A program made the translations under genes and the position numbers. The notes beneath the pieces are model-generated. The model did no database searches, had not been told where the DNA came from, and was given only the letters and a program-made list of their open reading frames with translations. Shown here piece by piece: positions 24,585 through 32,353 of a DNA stretch of 64,000 nt. Origin of the DNA: WLMZ01 sp031367435 (lineage in GTDB: Bacteria > Actinomycetota > Acidimicrobiia > Acidimicrobiales > Ilumatobacteraceae); assembly GCA_031367435.1 (NCBI GenBank), contig JANLPV010000100.1:20319-84318 (forward strand), read 5' to 3'. The stretch's first letter is position 1. Every line of letters starts with the position of its first letter.

Positions 24585-25010
24585 ATGGCAACTCTGCGAC
24601 GCGAGATCCGCATTCATCGTTGCGCAGCGGACGTGTGGAAGGTGGTCGGTCGTCCCGAGATTTTGCACCTGTGGTTCCCGGGCGTCGCGAGCTGCACAGT
24701 GGATGGCAACATCCGCGTCATCACGCTGCGCTCGGGCATCCCAATGCCCGAGGAGATCGTCACCAACGACTCGATCCAGCGCCGCTTTCAGTACCGCATT
24801 ACGTCGCCACTGTTTCGCCAGCACCTCGCCACCATCGATGTCATCGACCTCGAGGACGACACCTGTGTCGTGGTGTATTCCACCGATGCCGATCCGGCTG
24901 TGATGGCACTTGTCATCGGTGGTGCCACCACGGGCGCGCTCGAAGAACTTCGTCAACAATTCGAATCGGGTATCGGGCCGGCGCTCGATGCCGTAGGAGG
25001 ACTCGTCTGA
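24585..25010 (+). CDS. SRPBCC (START/Bet v1-like) family protein
   Basis: 141 residues of the polyketide cyclase/START-like fold: EIRIHRCAADVWKVVGRPEILHLWFPGV at the N-terminus, then alternating strands and a long C-terminal helix (EELRQQFESGIGPALDAV). These proteins bind hydrophobic ligands in a cavity. It starts one base after the dehalogenase stop and shares one base with the sulfatase start (TGATG), so it is part of the same catabolic series. Ligand unknown. Confidence 0.8.
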   Translation: MATLRREIRIHRCAADVWKVVGRPEILHLWFPGVASCTVDGNIRVITLRSGIPMPEEIVTNDSIQRRFQYRITSPLFRQHLATIDVIDLEDDTCVVVYSTDADPAVMALVIGGATTGALEELRQQFESGIGPALDAVGGLV

Positions 25011-26581
25011 TGGGCCGCAAGATTTTGTTTGTCACCACCGATCAGCAGCGGTATGACACGCTGGGTTGCAATGGCGGCACCATCGCGCGTACGCCAGTCG
25101 TCGACGCGCTCGCCGCGAACGGTGTGCGTTACGAACGTGCCGTCCCGCAATCAGTGGTGTGCATGCCGTCTCGTTCAACAATGCTCACCGGTCAATATCC
25201 GAGCACGCATGGGGTGTGGGTGAACGGCGTGCCGCTACCGGTGGATGCGCCGTCGGTGGCAGCGTTGCTCTACCGCGCCGGCTATCGCACTGCCCTCGTC
25301 GGCAAGCCGCACTTCGAACCTTTCCTTGATCCGTTCGGGAAGTTCACCGAAAACTCACTGTCGGGTCAGGGTAAAGAGACGCAGGAGAATCAGCCGTGGT
25401 TCGACGGTTCGACCGGACCGCACCGCGGCTTTGAGCACCTCGAGTTCTCCACGCATGGCGGCGCTGGTCAGTTGCACTATGCGCGGTGGCTGATGGCGAA
25501 TCATCCCGAGGCGATTGGCATGTTCTATCCCGTGCTCGACGCCACCTTCGAAGTCAATGCTGCTGGCGGTGGCGAAACGGATGCTCCACAAGTGCACGTG
25601 AACAAGATGCCCAAAGAGTGGTATCACACCGATTGGGTCGCAGATCGAACGATCTCATGGCTCGACTCGTTGCAGGCCGACGATGACTGGTTCTGCTGGA
25701 TGAGCTTTCCCGATCCCCATCATCCATGGGATCCGCCCGAAGCCGAGGTCGGTCGTATCGATTGGCACGACGTCGATCTGCCCGCTGGCTATCCCACCTC
25801 GGCATCCGAGCGCGAGCGCATTCTCGATGGCAAGCCGCGCCACTGGCGCAAGTGGTACGACGGCGAACTTGTGTCGAACTACGAGGCGCCCAAGCACTGG
25901 GTGCCCGCCACGCTCACCGCCGATCAACTTCGTGAGGTCACGGCCCTCAATGCCGTTGAGTGCGAGCTCATCGACGAAGCACTCGGTCGAGTGATGTCGG
26001 CCATCGCCGCGCGCGGTTGGGGCGACGACGTCGATGTCATCTTCACGACCGATCATGGCGAACTCGGTGGCGATTTTGGGCTGATGTTCAAAGGCCCGTA
26101 TCACGTCGATGGGCTGATGCGCCTGCCGCTCATCTGGCGGCCCGCGCCGTCGATCGCAGTTGCACCATCGGTGGTCTCGCGTCCGGTTGGTCTCATCGAC
26201 ATTGCGCCTACGTTGTGCACCATTGCGGGTCTTGCGCCAGCCGAATGGATGCAGGGCAAGCCGTTGCCGGTGCACGATGCCGACGCGGATGCGCGTGGCA
26301 TCGACAAGGTGCTCACCGAATGGGACAGCGAGTTGTTTGGCGTTGCCGTGCATCTACGTACCGTGACGCGCGACGGATGGGTATGCACCGCGTACATGCC
26401 CGGCTATGTGCACGATGGAACCGAGGGCGAGTTGTACAACCTGGCCGACGATCCGTTGCAACAGGTGAACTTGTGGGACGACCCGACGTCCGCGTCGATG
26501 CGTAGCGATCTCGTTGCCGATCTGTGGGACAGCCAGCCACCTCTGCATCAACCTCGTCTCGCGTTGATTGCTCCGGTGTGA
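25010..26581 (+). CDS. Sulfatase (formylglycine type, arylsulfatase/choline-sulfatase-like)
   Basis: 523 residues. The N-terminal metal-binding segment is VTTDQQRYDTLG. The C-x-P-S-R motif appears as VVCMPSRSTMLTG, with Cys51 expected to be oxidised to formylglycine. The segments GKPHFEPF and TTDHGELGG provide further active-site His/Asp/Lys. There is no signal peptide, so it is probably cytoplasmic and would depend on a sulfatase-modifying enzyme not seen in this window. The substrate is unknown; phosphonate monoester hydrolase activity is an alternative within the family. It overlaps the SRPBCC stop by one base and the next GTG by four. Confidence 0.86.
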   Translation: MGRKILFVTTDQQRYDTLGCNGGTIARTPVVDALAANGVRYERAVPQSVVCMPSRSTMLTGQYPSTHGVWVNGVPLPVDAPSVAALLYRAGYRTALVGKPHFEPFLDPFGKFTENSLSGQGKETQENQPWFDGSTGPHRGFEHLEFSTHGGAGQLHYARWLMANHPEAIGMFYPVLDATFEVNAAGGGETDAPQVHVNKMPKEWYHTDWVADRTISWLDSLQADDDWFCWMSFPDPHHPWDPPEAEVGRIDWHDVDLPAGYPTSASERERILDGKPRHWRKWYDGELVSNYEAPKHWVPATLTADQLREVTALNAVECELIDEALGRVMSAIAARGWGDDVDVIFTTDHGELGGDFGLMFKGPYHVDGLMRLPLIWRPAPSIAVAPSVVSRPVGLIDIAPTLCTIAGLAPAEWMQGKPLPVHDADADARGIDKVLTEWDSELFGVAVHLRTVTRDGWVCTAYMPGYVHDGTEGELYNLADDPLQQVNLWDDPTSASMRSDLVADLWDSQPPLHQPRLALIAPV

Positions 26582-27843
26582 GCGCATACTGGCCCAGCCC
26601 ATGGCCCGGTGAGGACGGCGGTCCGCGCCGGTTGCAAGCGTCGCCATCACCCGGGGTTGCACTCGGCATCACGCCGGGTGTCGAAGTTGCGGTGACCTCA
26701 CGTGAAGCGATGGCGAGCACGATGGTGGTGCTGCGCGAGCCCGGTGAGGTGTATCTGTTGCGGCACACGATGGGTCTCGACACGGTGTCGTGGGTGGAAC
26801 AGATCGATCCCGAGACGCTCGAGCCCATGCGGCGATCACCCGACCTGATGGCTGGGCCGATGTGGCCGGGTGCCCTCGCCGCGCACGCCAACGGATCGTT
26901 GTACGTGGTGTTCGGACGTTATGCCCATCGCCTCTCCTGCGACACCTCGCTGATCGCGAGTCGAGAGCTACCACGCGATCGTCCCTACAACAGCTTTGTC
27001 ATCCTGCCCGACGGTCACATTGCGACGAAAGACTTCGCCGGTGATCGCCCGTTGCAGGATTCGGCGGCTGCCGCGCCGGCCGACTCGGAGCTCATCATCC
27101 TCGAACCGGAGCGGCTCGAGATCGTTGCCCGCCTTGAACTTCCCGAGGCATCGATCGCGCGCATTTCGGCTGACGACAACGACGTGTATGTGGTTGGTGA
27201 CACGAGCCTGATGCGAGTTCGTTGGGATGGTTCATCGCTCACGCTCGACGCGTCGTTTACCGCGCCGTATCGCACGTTGCCTGGACAGACATACGGCTGG
27301 GATCCTGTCGTCGCCTCTGGTGCCGCGTGGTTTCTTGACAACGGCGATGGTGGCACTCGCTATGCCGGCACGATGCGTGGCTGCGGCATCTCTGAAGCTC
27401 CGCTGCATCTCGTGCGTGTCGGTCTCGACACAGCCGATGTCACGCTCACCGAGATTTGCGGGCTACCGAACGGTCTCATTGTGAATCCGCCGATCATCGA
27501 TCCGCAGCGGCGAATTGCCGTTGGTTACGACAGCGGCAATGGTGTGCTCGCCGCCTTCTCGTTCGATGAGCATGGCGTGACCACACCGCTGTGGAGTCGA
27601 GAGCAGAACCACGCGTGCCACCCCATGCTGTTTGCCGAGACCGGTGAGCTGTTGACCAACGATCACGACGGCACACGGTTCATAGATCAGTTCGTGGTGC
27701 TCGATATCAGCACCGGCGACGAGCTGCTGCGAGCGGACTCTGGCAGTCCAGCGCAGTCGGTGCTGTTTCCCGCACCTGGCTTTCACCGCGACGTGTACCT
27801 GTGCACCTTCACCACCGTGAGTCGGCTTGCCGTCGTAGGGTAG
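26578..27843 (+). CDS. Hypothetical beta-propeller-like protein
   Basis: 421 residues, no firm family. Repeated blocks with aromatic/Asp turns (SLYVVFGRYAHRLS, NSFVILPDGHIATKDF, DDNDVYVVGDTSLMRV, DPVVASGAAWFLDNGDGG) suggest a six- or seven-bladed propeller like quinoprotein or gluconolactonase-like enzymes. The GTG start (26578) overlaps the sulfatase stop, hence translational coupling. No signal peptide is visible, so it is probably cytoplasmic. It might hydrolyse or bind the product of the sulfatase/dehalogenase steps (inference from position only). The mraY gene begins 5 bases downstream. Confidence 0.65.
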   Translation: MSAYWPSPWPGEDGGPRRLQASPSPGVALGITPGVEVAVTSREAMASTMVVLREPGEVYLLRHTMGLDTVSWVEQIDPETLEPMRRSPDLMAGPMWPGALAAHANGSLYVVFGRYAHRLSCDTSLIASRELPRDRPYNSFVILPDGHIATKDFAGDRPLQDSAAAAPADSELIILEPERLEIVARLELPEASIARISADDNDVYVVGDTSLMRVRWDGSSLTLDASFTAPYRTLPGQTYGWDPVVASGAAWFLDNGDGGTRYAGTMRGCGISEAPLHLVRVGLDTADVTLTEICGLPNGLIVNPPIIDPQRRIAVGYDSGNGVLAAFSFDEHGVTTPLWSREQNHACHPMLFAETGELLTNDHDGTRFIDQFVVLDISTGDELLRADSGSPAQSVLFPAPGFHRDVYLCTFTTVSRLAVVG

Positions 27844-27847
27844 GCGC

Positions 27848-28903
27848 ATGATCGCGCTCCTCGTTGCCGGCTCGATCGCGTTCGCGATTTCGCTGTCTGG
27901 CACCGGCTGGCTCGAGCGGTTCATGCGTCGTCGCGGTCGGAGCCAACCGATCTTGGAACTGAACGCCGCGAACAAAGTGGTGCCCCAGCACCAGCACAAG
28001 TCGGGTACCCCAACAATGGGCGGTCTCGCAGTGCTCGCCGCGGCAGCATTGGGATATCTACTCAGCCACATTCGCAAAGGTGTGGTGTTTTCGAATCAAA
28101 CCCTCGTGATGTTCGCGGGTGTGCTGGCGATGGCACTCATTGGTTTCGTGGATGACTACATCAAGATTCGCCTGAAGCGCAACCGCGGCGTGTTGTGGAA
28201 GCTCAAGGGATACATCACGTTGCTCGTGTCCTTCGGTATCGCAGCAGCGTTGGTGGCGAGCACCGACATCGACACGCATCTGTCGATTACGCGAGCCAGC
28301 CTTCCGGGTTGGCAGCTCGGTCCGGTGCTGTGGGTGATCTGGGCCGGGGCGATCATCTTCTGCACCGCCAATGCCGTCAACGTCACCGACGGTCTCGATG
28401 GTCTCGCCGGCGGCTCGGCAATGTTCGCCTTTGCCGCCTTTGCCGTTATCGCGTTCGTTGGTTTCAGGAATCACGATTTGTATCCGTCGCTCATCAACCC
28501 ATACGACCTCGCCGTCTTTGCTGCGGCCTTCGCCGGGGCCTGCGCCGGCTTTCTTTGGTGGAATGCGGCCCCAGCGCGAATCTTCATGGGCGACGTGGGT
28601 GCGTTGGCCATTGGCACCGCGCTTGCACTGTTGGCGTTGTCGACGAACACCCAACTCTTGCTGCCTCTGCTGTGCGGCCTCAACGTGATCGAGATCGGGT
28701 CGGTCGCCATTCAGATGGGCGTGTTCAAAGCAACTCGCGGCAAGCGACGCGTGTTTCGTTTGTCGCCCATCCATCATCACTTCGAGATGGCAGGTTGGGC
28801 CGAAACAACCGTGATCGTGCGCTTCTGGCTGATCGCTGGCTTCTTCGTGATGTGTGGACTTGGCCTCTTCATCGCCGACTTCACCGCTCAGGCAGCGCGC
28901 TGA
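27848..28903 (+). CDS. Phospho-N-acetylmuramoyl-pentapeptide-transferase (MraY-type), isolated copy
   Basis: 351 residues, about ten membrane helices. MraY hallmarks are complete: HKSGTPTMGG, FVDDYIKI (Asp pair), ANAVNVTDGLDGLAGG, FMGDVGALAIG, and the C-terminal FRLSPIHHHFEMAGWAETTVIVRFW, which separates MraY from WecA/TagO. It would attach phospho-MurNAc-pentapeptide to undecaprenyl phosphate, the first membrane step of peptidoglycan synthesis. It lies immediately after a catabolic gene series rather than in the mur-fts cluster, so it is either the displaced sole copy or a paralog with another sugar donor. It ends 17 bases from a convergent HNH gene. Confidence 0.85.
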   Translation: MIALLVAGSIAFAISLSGTGWLERFMRRRGRSQPILELNAANKVVPQHQHKSGTPTMGGLAVLAAAALGYLLSHIRKGVVFSNQTLVMFAGVLAMALIGFVDDYIKIRLKRNRGVLWKLKGYITLLVSFGIAAALVASTDIDTHLSITRASLPGWQLGPVLWVIWAGAIIFCTANAVNVTDGLDGLAGGSAMFAFAAFAVIAFVGFRNHDLYPSLINPYDLAVFAAAFAGACAGFLWWNAAPARIFMGDVGALAIGTALALLALSTNTQLLLPLLCGLNVIEIGSVAIQMGVFKATRGKRRVFRLSPIHHHFEMAGWAETTVIVRFWLIAGFFVMCGLGLFIADFTAQAAR

Positions 28904-28904
28904 G

Positions 28905-28923
28905 CTGAGGCGATATCGCTCAG
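28905..28923. terminator. Imperfect palindrome between convergent mraY and HNH genes
   Basis: CTGAGGCGATATCGCTCAG forms an 8-bp stem with one bulge and overlaps the HNH gene stop. Its position between two convergent genes suggests a bidirectional terminator. There is no T-run. Confidence 0.35.
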
Positions 28924-30185
28924 GCGATCTCGGTGCCGTTCGGCCGATACGTGTGCCAATAGCCGTTGACATCGCGTGCGGTGGCAAAGCTGCGGGCCTT
29001 CCACCGATTGTGGCGTGCACACAGCGGGGCCGCGTTGGCAATGTTGGTGACGCCGTTGTGTTGCCACTCGTGGAGGTGATCGGCTTGACATCGCCCGGAT
29101 GGCTGCTCGCATCCGGGCCAGATACATCGAGACGAACCCAGCAGCACGGCTTGGCGTTGGTTACCCGTGAACAGTCGTCGCTTACGACCAAGGTCGATGA
29201 TCACACCCGCAGAATCGACCACCACCCGCCTGATATGACCGATCAGGGCGGCGGCCAAGACGTCGTTCGGTGAGAGCAGTGTGCCGTTGCTGGTCTCGGA
29301 TCGCCACCATCGCGGATCAGGTGTCGCCGACGAAGGCGTGGGTGAATTGGGGCCACCCGCGGCATGAACGACCGCGGCTTCCAAGGTTTCGAGCGTGATG
29401 ATGATGTTCACCACTGGCTCGGGTGCCTGGGCCGAGGCCGAGGTGCTGGCCGCCGCAAGAAACACGCGATGGAACGCATCGAAGCGGCGTTGGGCGTCGG
29501 TGCGCGGCATCAGCGCCGGACAGGCTGCATCACCGTGAGCGTCAAGAGTGGCCGCCCAATCAATTGCGAACTCCTCATCGACGAAACGCTGAAAGATCTC
29601 CATGATGCTCACGCCTTGCGCAGAACCACCACGCGCGCGGATGTCGACGGCAACGTCGCCCACCACGATGCTCGCCGTGCGGTTGCGGTCGGCGGCCTCG
29701 TGATCGCGGAACGAACCGTCGGCGTCGGCGAGCATCTCCCACCGGCGCATGACGAGACTGAATTCATCGAACGACAGGTGCTGGGCATGCTCGACGAGCA
29801 ACTCGACAACGTCGAGCAGCTGCGCGCCGGAGCGTGGATTCGCGAACCCACGAGCCAACGCCTGCAGTTGTGCGACGCCGAGCTTGCCAGCCGCGGCAGC
29901 CTGGGCAACCAGGGACGATGCGTGTAACAGACGACCGACACGTGCGCTCGAGAGGGCTTCAGATGTCGACCACCGGCGTTGCGCGCGGCACCAGCCCTTG
30001 ACCGTTGCATGACCATCGACCGCATACAGAGCTCGCCGATCGACCTCGTTCACGACGATGGCCAACCGCGCCTCGAGCCGACGCCGCTCGCCATCGAGCT
30101 GCGCGAACAACTCAGCCAAGTGCTCGAGGTCGGTATCTGCATTGATCCCGCCGGTCTGCTCGTGGGTCAACGGTTGAGCGAACAT
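28920..30185 (-). CDS. DUF222 / HNH endonuclease domain protein (13E12 family)
   Basis: 421 residues. The N-terminal two-thirds is the helical DUF222 domain (ARLAIVVNEVDRR, ATVKGWCRAQRR, LQALARGFANPR). The C-terminus is an HNH nuclease: CIWPGCEQPSGRCQADHLHEW and AAPLCARHNRWK, with the two Cys pairs and the HNH His/Asn present. Such genes are multicopy in mycobacteria (13E12 repeat family), and several belong to the LexA regulon. Here an SOS box overlaps the start codon (30183-30185), and a TATTAT -10 lies just upstream, which fits DNA-damage induction. Function of the family is unclear; site-specific nicking or mobile-DNA origin has been suggested. Confidence 0.85.
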   Translation of the reverse strand: MFAQPLTHEQTGGINADTDLEHLAELFAQLDGERRRLEARLAIVVNEVDRRALYAVDGHATVKGWCRAQRRWSTSEALSSARVGRLLHASSLVAQAAAAGKLGVAQLQALARGFANPRSGAQLLDVVELLVEHAQHLSFDEFSLVMRRWEMLADADGSFRDHEAADRNRTASIVVGDVAVDIRARGGSAQGVSIMEIFQRFVDEEFAIDWAATLDAHGDAACPALMPRTDAQRRFDAFHRVFLAAASTSASAQAPEPVVNIIITLETLEAAVVHAAGGPNSPTPSSATPDPRWWRSETSNGTLLSPNDVLAAALIGHIRRVVVDSAGVIIDLGRKRRLFTGNQRQAVLLGSSRCIWPGCEQPSGRCQADHLHEWQHNGVTNIANAAPLCARHNRWKARSFATARDVNGYWHTYRPNGTEIA

Positions 30186-30193
30186 GTGTTCGA
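30178..30193. promoter_or_regulatory. LexA-type SOS box overlapping the DUF222-HNH start codon
   Basis: GCGAACATGTGTTCGA matches the mycobacterial SOS consensus TCGAAC-N4-GTTCGA in 11 of 12 defined positions; the core CGAACA-TG-TGTTCG is a perfect palindrome. It lies at the 5' end of the minus-strand gene and 10 bases upstream of the plus-strand GNAT ATG. Confidence 0.7.
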
Positions 30194-30202
30194 TAATAAC
30201 AC

Positions 30203-30898
30203 ATGGGTGTCACAGAGTTACCGACGCCGGATGGAATCCTGTCCGGCCAAGGAGCGTGGCTCTACGCTGTCGCCGTGACCGACGTCCGTAGTTCCGAGAT
30301 CGTCATCGACAAGATGCTCAAGGCCGATCAACCCGAAGCGCTCGCCGCGCTCGCTCGTGCATTCTGGCCCGACCCGCTGTTCGGATTCTTCGCGCGTGAT
30401 CGACTCTGGGAGCATCAGACATTGGGTCGCTCATTCTCGGTATTCCTGGCCGACGCCTCGCCCTTCGACACCAGTTGGGTCGCGCGGGCCGGCTCTCGTG
30501 TCGTCGGAGCAGCGGTCTGGTTGCCGCCGGGCGCGATGCCACGCTCGCGAAGGCGCGAGACGGTCGTGCAGGCGCGCATGGCCCGCCTTCTCATCACCGG
30601 TCGTAACCGTCGGCGCGGTATGGAATTGCTCGCGGCTGTCGACAAGCTGCATCCGCACGAACCGCATTGGTACTTGGCCCTTCTTGGCACAGATCCGTTG
30701 GTGCAGGGGCGCGGCGCAGGTGCTCGCCTCCTCGAGCCGGCGCTCGACCGCGCCGACGAGGCCGGCGTCCTTTCCTATCTTGAAACGCAAAAGGAGCAGA
30801 ACCTCGCCTTCTACGCGAGGCATGGTTTCGTGTTAGCCAATGAGGTTCGCATCGAAGGGTCACCGCCCGTGTGGGCGATGCGGCGCGAGCCGCGCTGA
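30203..30898 (+). CDS. GNAT-family N-acetyltransferase
   Basis: Up to 231 residues. The acetyl-CoA binding motif is in LLGTDPLVQGRGAGARLLEPAL, with YLETQKEQNLAFYARHGF as the C-terminal GNAT block. It would transfer an acetyl group to an unknown amine. The ATG at 30203 follows a GATAAT/TAATAA -10-like sequence at leaderless distance. A GTG at 30275 (VTDVRSSEIV) is an equally reasonable start that removes 24 residues with low similarity to the fold. It is divergent from the DUF222-HNH gene across the SOS box, so it might also respond to DNA damage (inference). Confidence 0.8.
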   Translation: MGVTELPTPDGILSGQGAWLYAVAVTDVRSSEIVIDKMLKADQPEALAALARAFWPDPLFGFFARDRLWEHQTLGRSFSVFLADASPFDTSWVARAGSRVVGAAVWLPPGAMPRSRRRETVVQARMARLLITGRNRRRGMELLAAVDKLHPHEPHWYLALLGTDPLVQGRGAGARLLEPALDRADEAGVLSYLETQKEQNLAFYARHGFVLANEVRIEGSPPVWAMRREPR

Positions 30899-30995
30899 TT
30901 CGCCAGAGCGCGAACACAAGAACGCCAGCGCGCGAGCGTGCCGCGCAAACAGCATCCGCGACTCGGCCGACCCACTGGTACCGTAGAAAGTTGCT

Positions 30996-32249
30996 GTGAG
31001 CAACCATCCGTTTCGCCCTCTCCGTCACCGATCGGTGCTGCTCATCTGGGGCGCAGGTGTCGTGTCCGATGCCGGAACCTGGATTCAACTGGTCGTGGTC
31101 GGCAGCCTCGTCGCTGCCAATACGGGCAGCGCGTTGCAGACCGGGCTCATTGCGTTGGCCACGTTCATGCCACAGGGCATTGCCGCGCCCGTTGGCGGCC
31201 TACTGGCCGACCGCTTCGACCGCAGTCGGGTCTTTGTGGGCGGTCTCGCCGGTCAGGCCGCCTTCACGACGGTGCTTGCCGTGCTGCTCGGTGTTGGGGT
31301 TCGAACGCCCATCGCACTGGCTGCACTCATCATGTGCGCGAGCGCGATGGGTTCCATCGGGGCACCGGCCTACTCGGCGATGCTTCCCGATCTGGTGCCA
31401 CCCGAAGAACTGATGGCGATGTCATCGCTCGGCATCTACTCATGGAATGCCGGTCGAATCGTTGGTCCGCTACTTGGCACAGTGCTCGCCCGTTCAGCCG
31501 GACCTGCGTGGACCGTCGCAATCAACGCGGTCACGTTCGCGTGTCTCGCTCTTGCGGTGCTCGCATTACGGCGCAAGTTCATCCCACATGACACCGAACC
31601 CGGCTCGATACGCGTGCGTCTCGTCGAAGGTTGGATGACGGCGCGCAGCATCCGTTCGTGCGTCTTTGGAATCGCCGCTGTGACGGTGCTGAACCTGTTC
31701 GTCGGTCCGTTCATGGGCCTCATCCCGGCCTATGTGGATGAGGTCTTTCACGGTGGTGTTGGCCTGGTGGGCACCTTCAGTTCGCTGCAGGGCATCGGCG
31801 CGATTCTTGGCACGCTGCTCGTCACTGCGCTGAGCCCGCGCTATGGGCGCTCGCGCATCATGGTCGTGGTCGCGGCAGTGTTGGTCACCTCGTACCTCTC
31901 GTATGCGCTTGCACCAACGGCAGCGTTTGCCGCGGTGAGTGTGATCGGTCTTGGTGCGTGTACGGCGAGCACGTTCACCACGATGATGTACATCGTCCAA
32001 CGCGATGCGCCTCATGCTCAGCGGGGCCGGGTCATGTCGATTTTGCAGGCACTTGTCGGGTTCAGCTACGGCATCGGCATTCTGTGGCTCGGTATGGTCG
32101 GCGATGCAGCGGGTCTACGTGTGGCGTTCGCAATCTCCGCTGGCATGGTGGGCCTGATGACGGTTCTTCTGGCGCGGCGCCTGCCCGATTGGCGGAACTC
32201 GATCGATCACGGTTCGTCACGTGCTGCCGTGAGCGCGACCGTTGGTTGA
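30996..32249 (+). CDS. MFS transporter (EntS/MFS_3-like)
   Basis: 417 residues with about 12 hydrophobic helices. It begins NHPFRPLRHRSVLLIWGAGVVSDAGTWIQLVVVGSLV and carries the MFS loop GGLLADRFDRSRV between helices 2 and 3, which is typical of the DHA3/enterobactin-exporter type. It is probably a drug or metabolite exporter. The GTG at 30996 (VSNHPFRPL) was used as start; no good Shine-Dalgarno precedes it. It sits alone, about 100 bases upstream of the oligopeptide ABC operon, and no functional link is visible. Confidence 0.85.
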   Translation: MSNHPFRPLRHRSVLLIWGAGVVSDAGTWIQLVVVGSLVAANTGSALQTGLIALATFMPQGIAAPVGGLLADRFDRSRVFVGGLAGQAAFTTVLAVLLGVGVRTPIALAALIMCASAMGSIGAPAYSAMLPDLVPPEELMAMSSLGIYSWNAGRIVGPLLGTVLARSAGPAWTVAINAVTFACLALAVLALRRKFIPHDTEPGSIRVRLVEGWMTARSIRSCVFGIAAVTVLNLFVGPFMGLIPAYVDEVFHGGVGLVGTFSSLQGIGAILGTLLVTALSPRYGRSRIMVVVAAVLVTSYLSYALAPTAAFAAVSVIGLGACTASTFTTMMYIVQRDAPHAQRGRVMSILQALVGFSYGIGILWLGMVGDAAGLRVAFAISAGMVGLMTVLLARRLPDWRNSIDHGSSRAAVSATVG

Positions 32250-32353
32250 GGTCGTGACGCGTCGTTAGAAGGTTTGTTCCCAGAGTTGTTCTTCGGTGGT
32301 CGAGCTGCTCCAGCTAGTGTGCTGAGTACCGCATTCCAAACAAGGGGAGGAAC

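Noticed and set aside
23483..24613. 376-residue minus-strand frame opposite the haloalkane dehalogenase
   Set aside because: No recognisable motif; the plus-strand gene has the DhlA active site.
24620..24990. Reading frame running upstream from the sulfatase over the SRPBCC gene
   Set aside because: The sulfatase begins at 25010 with a strong overlap signal; the extension is out of frame with the SRPBCC gene and of low quality.
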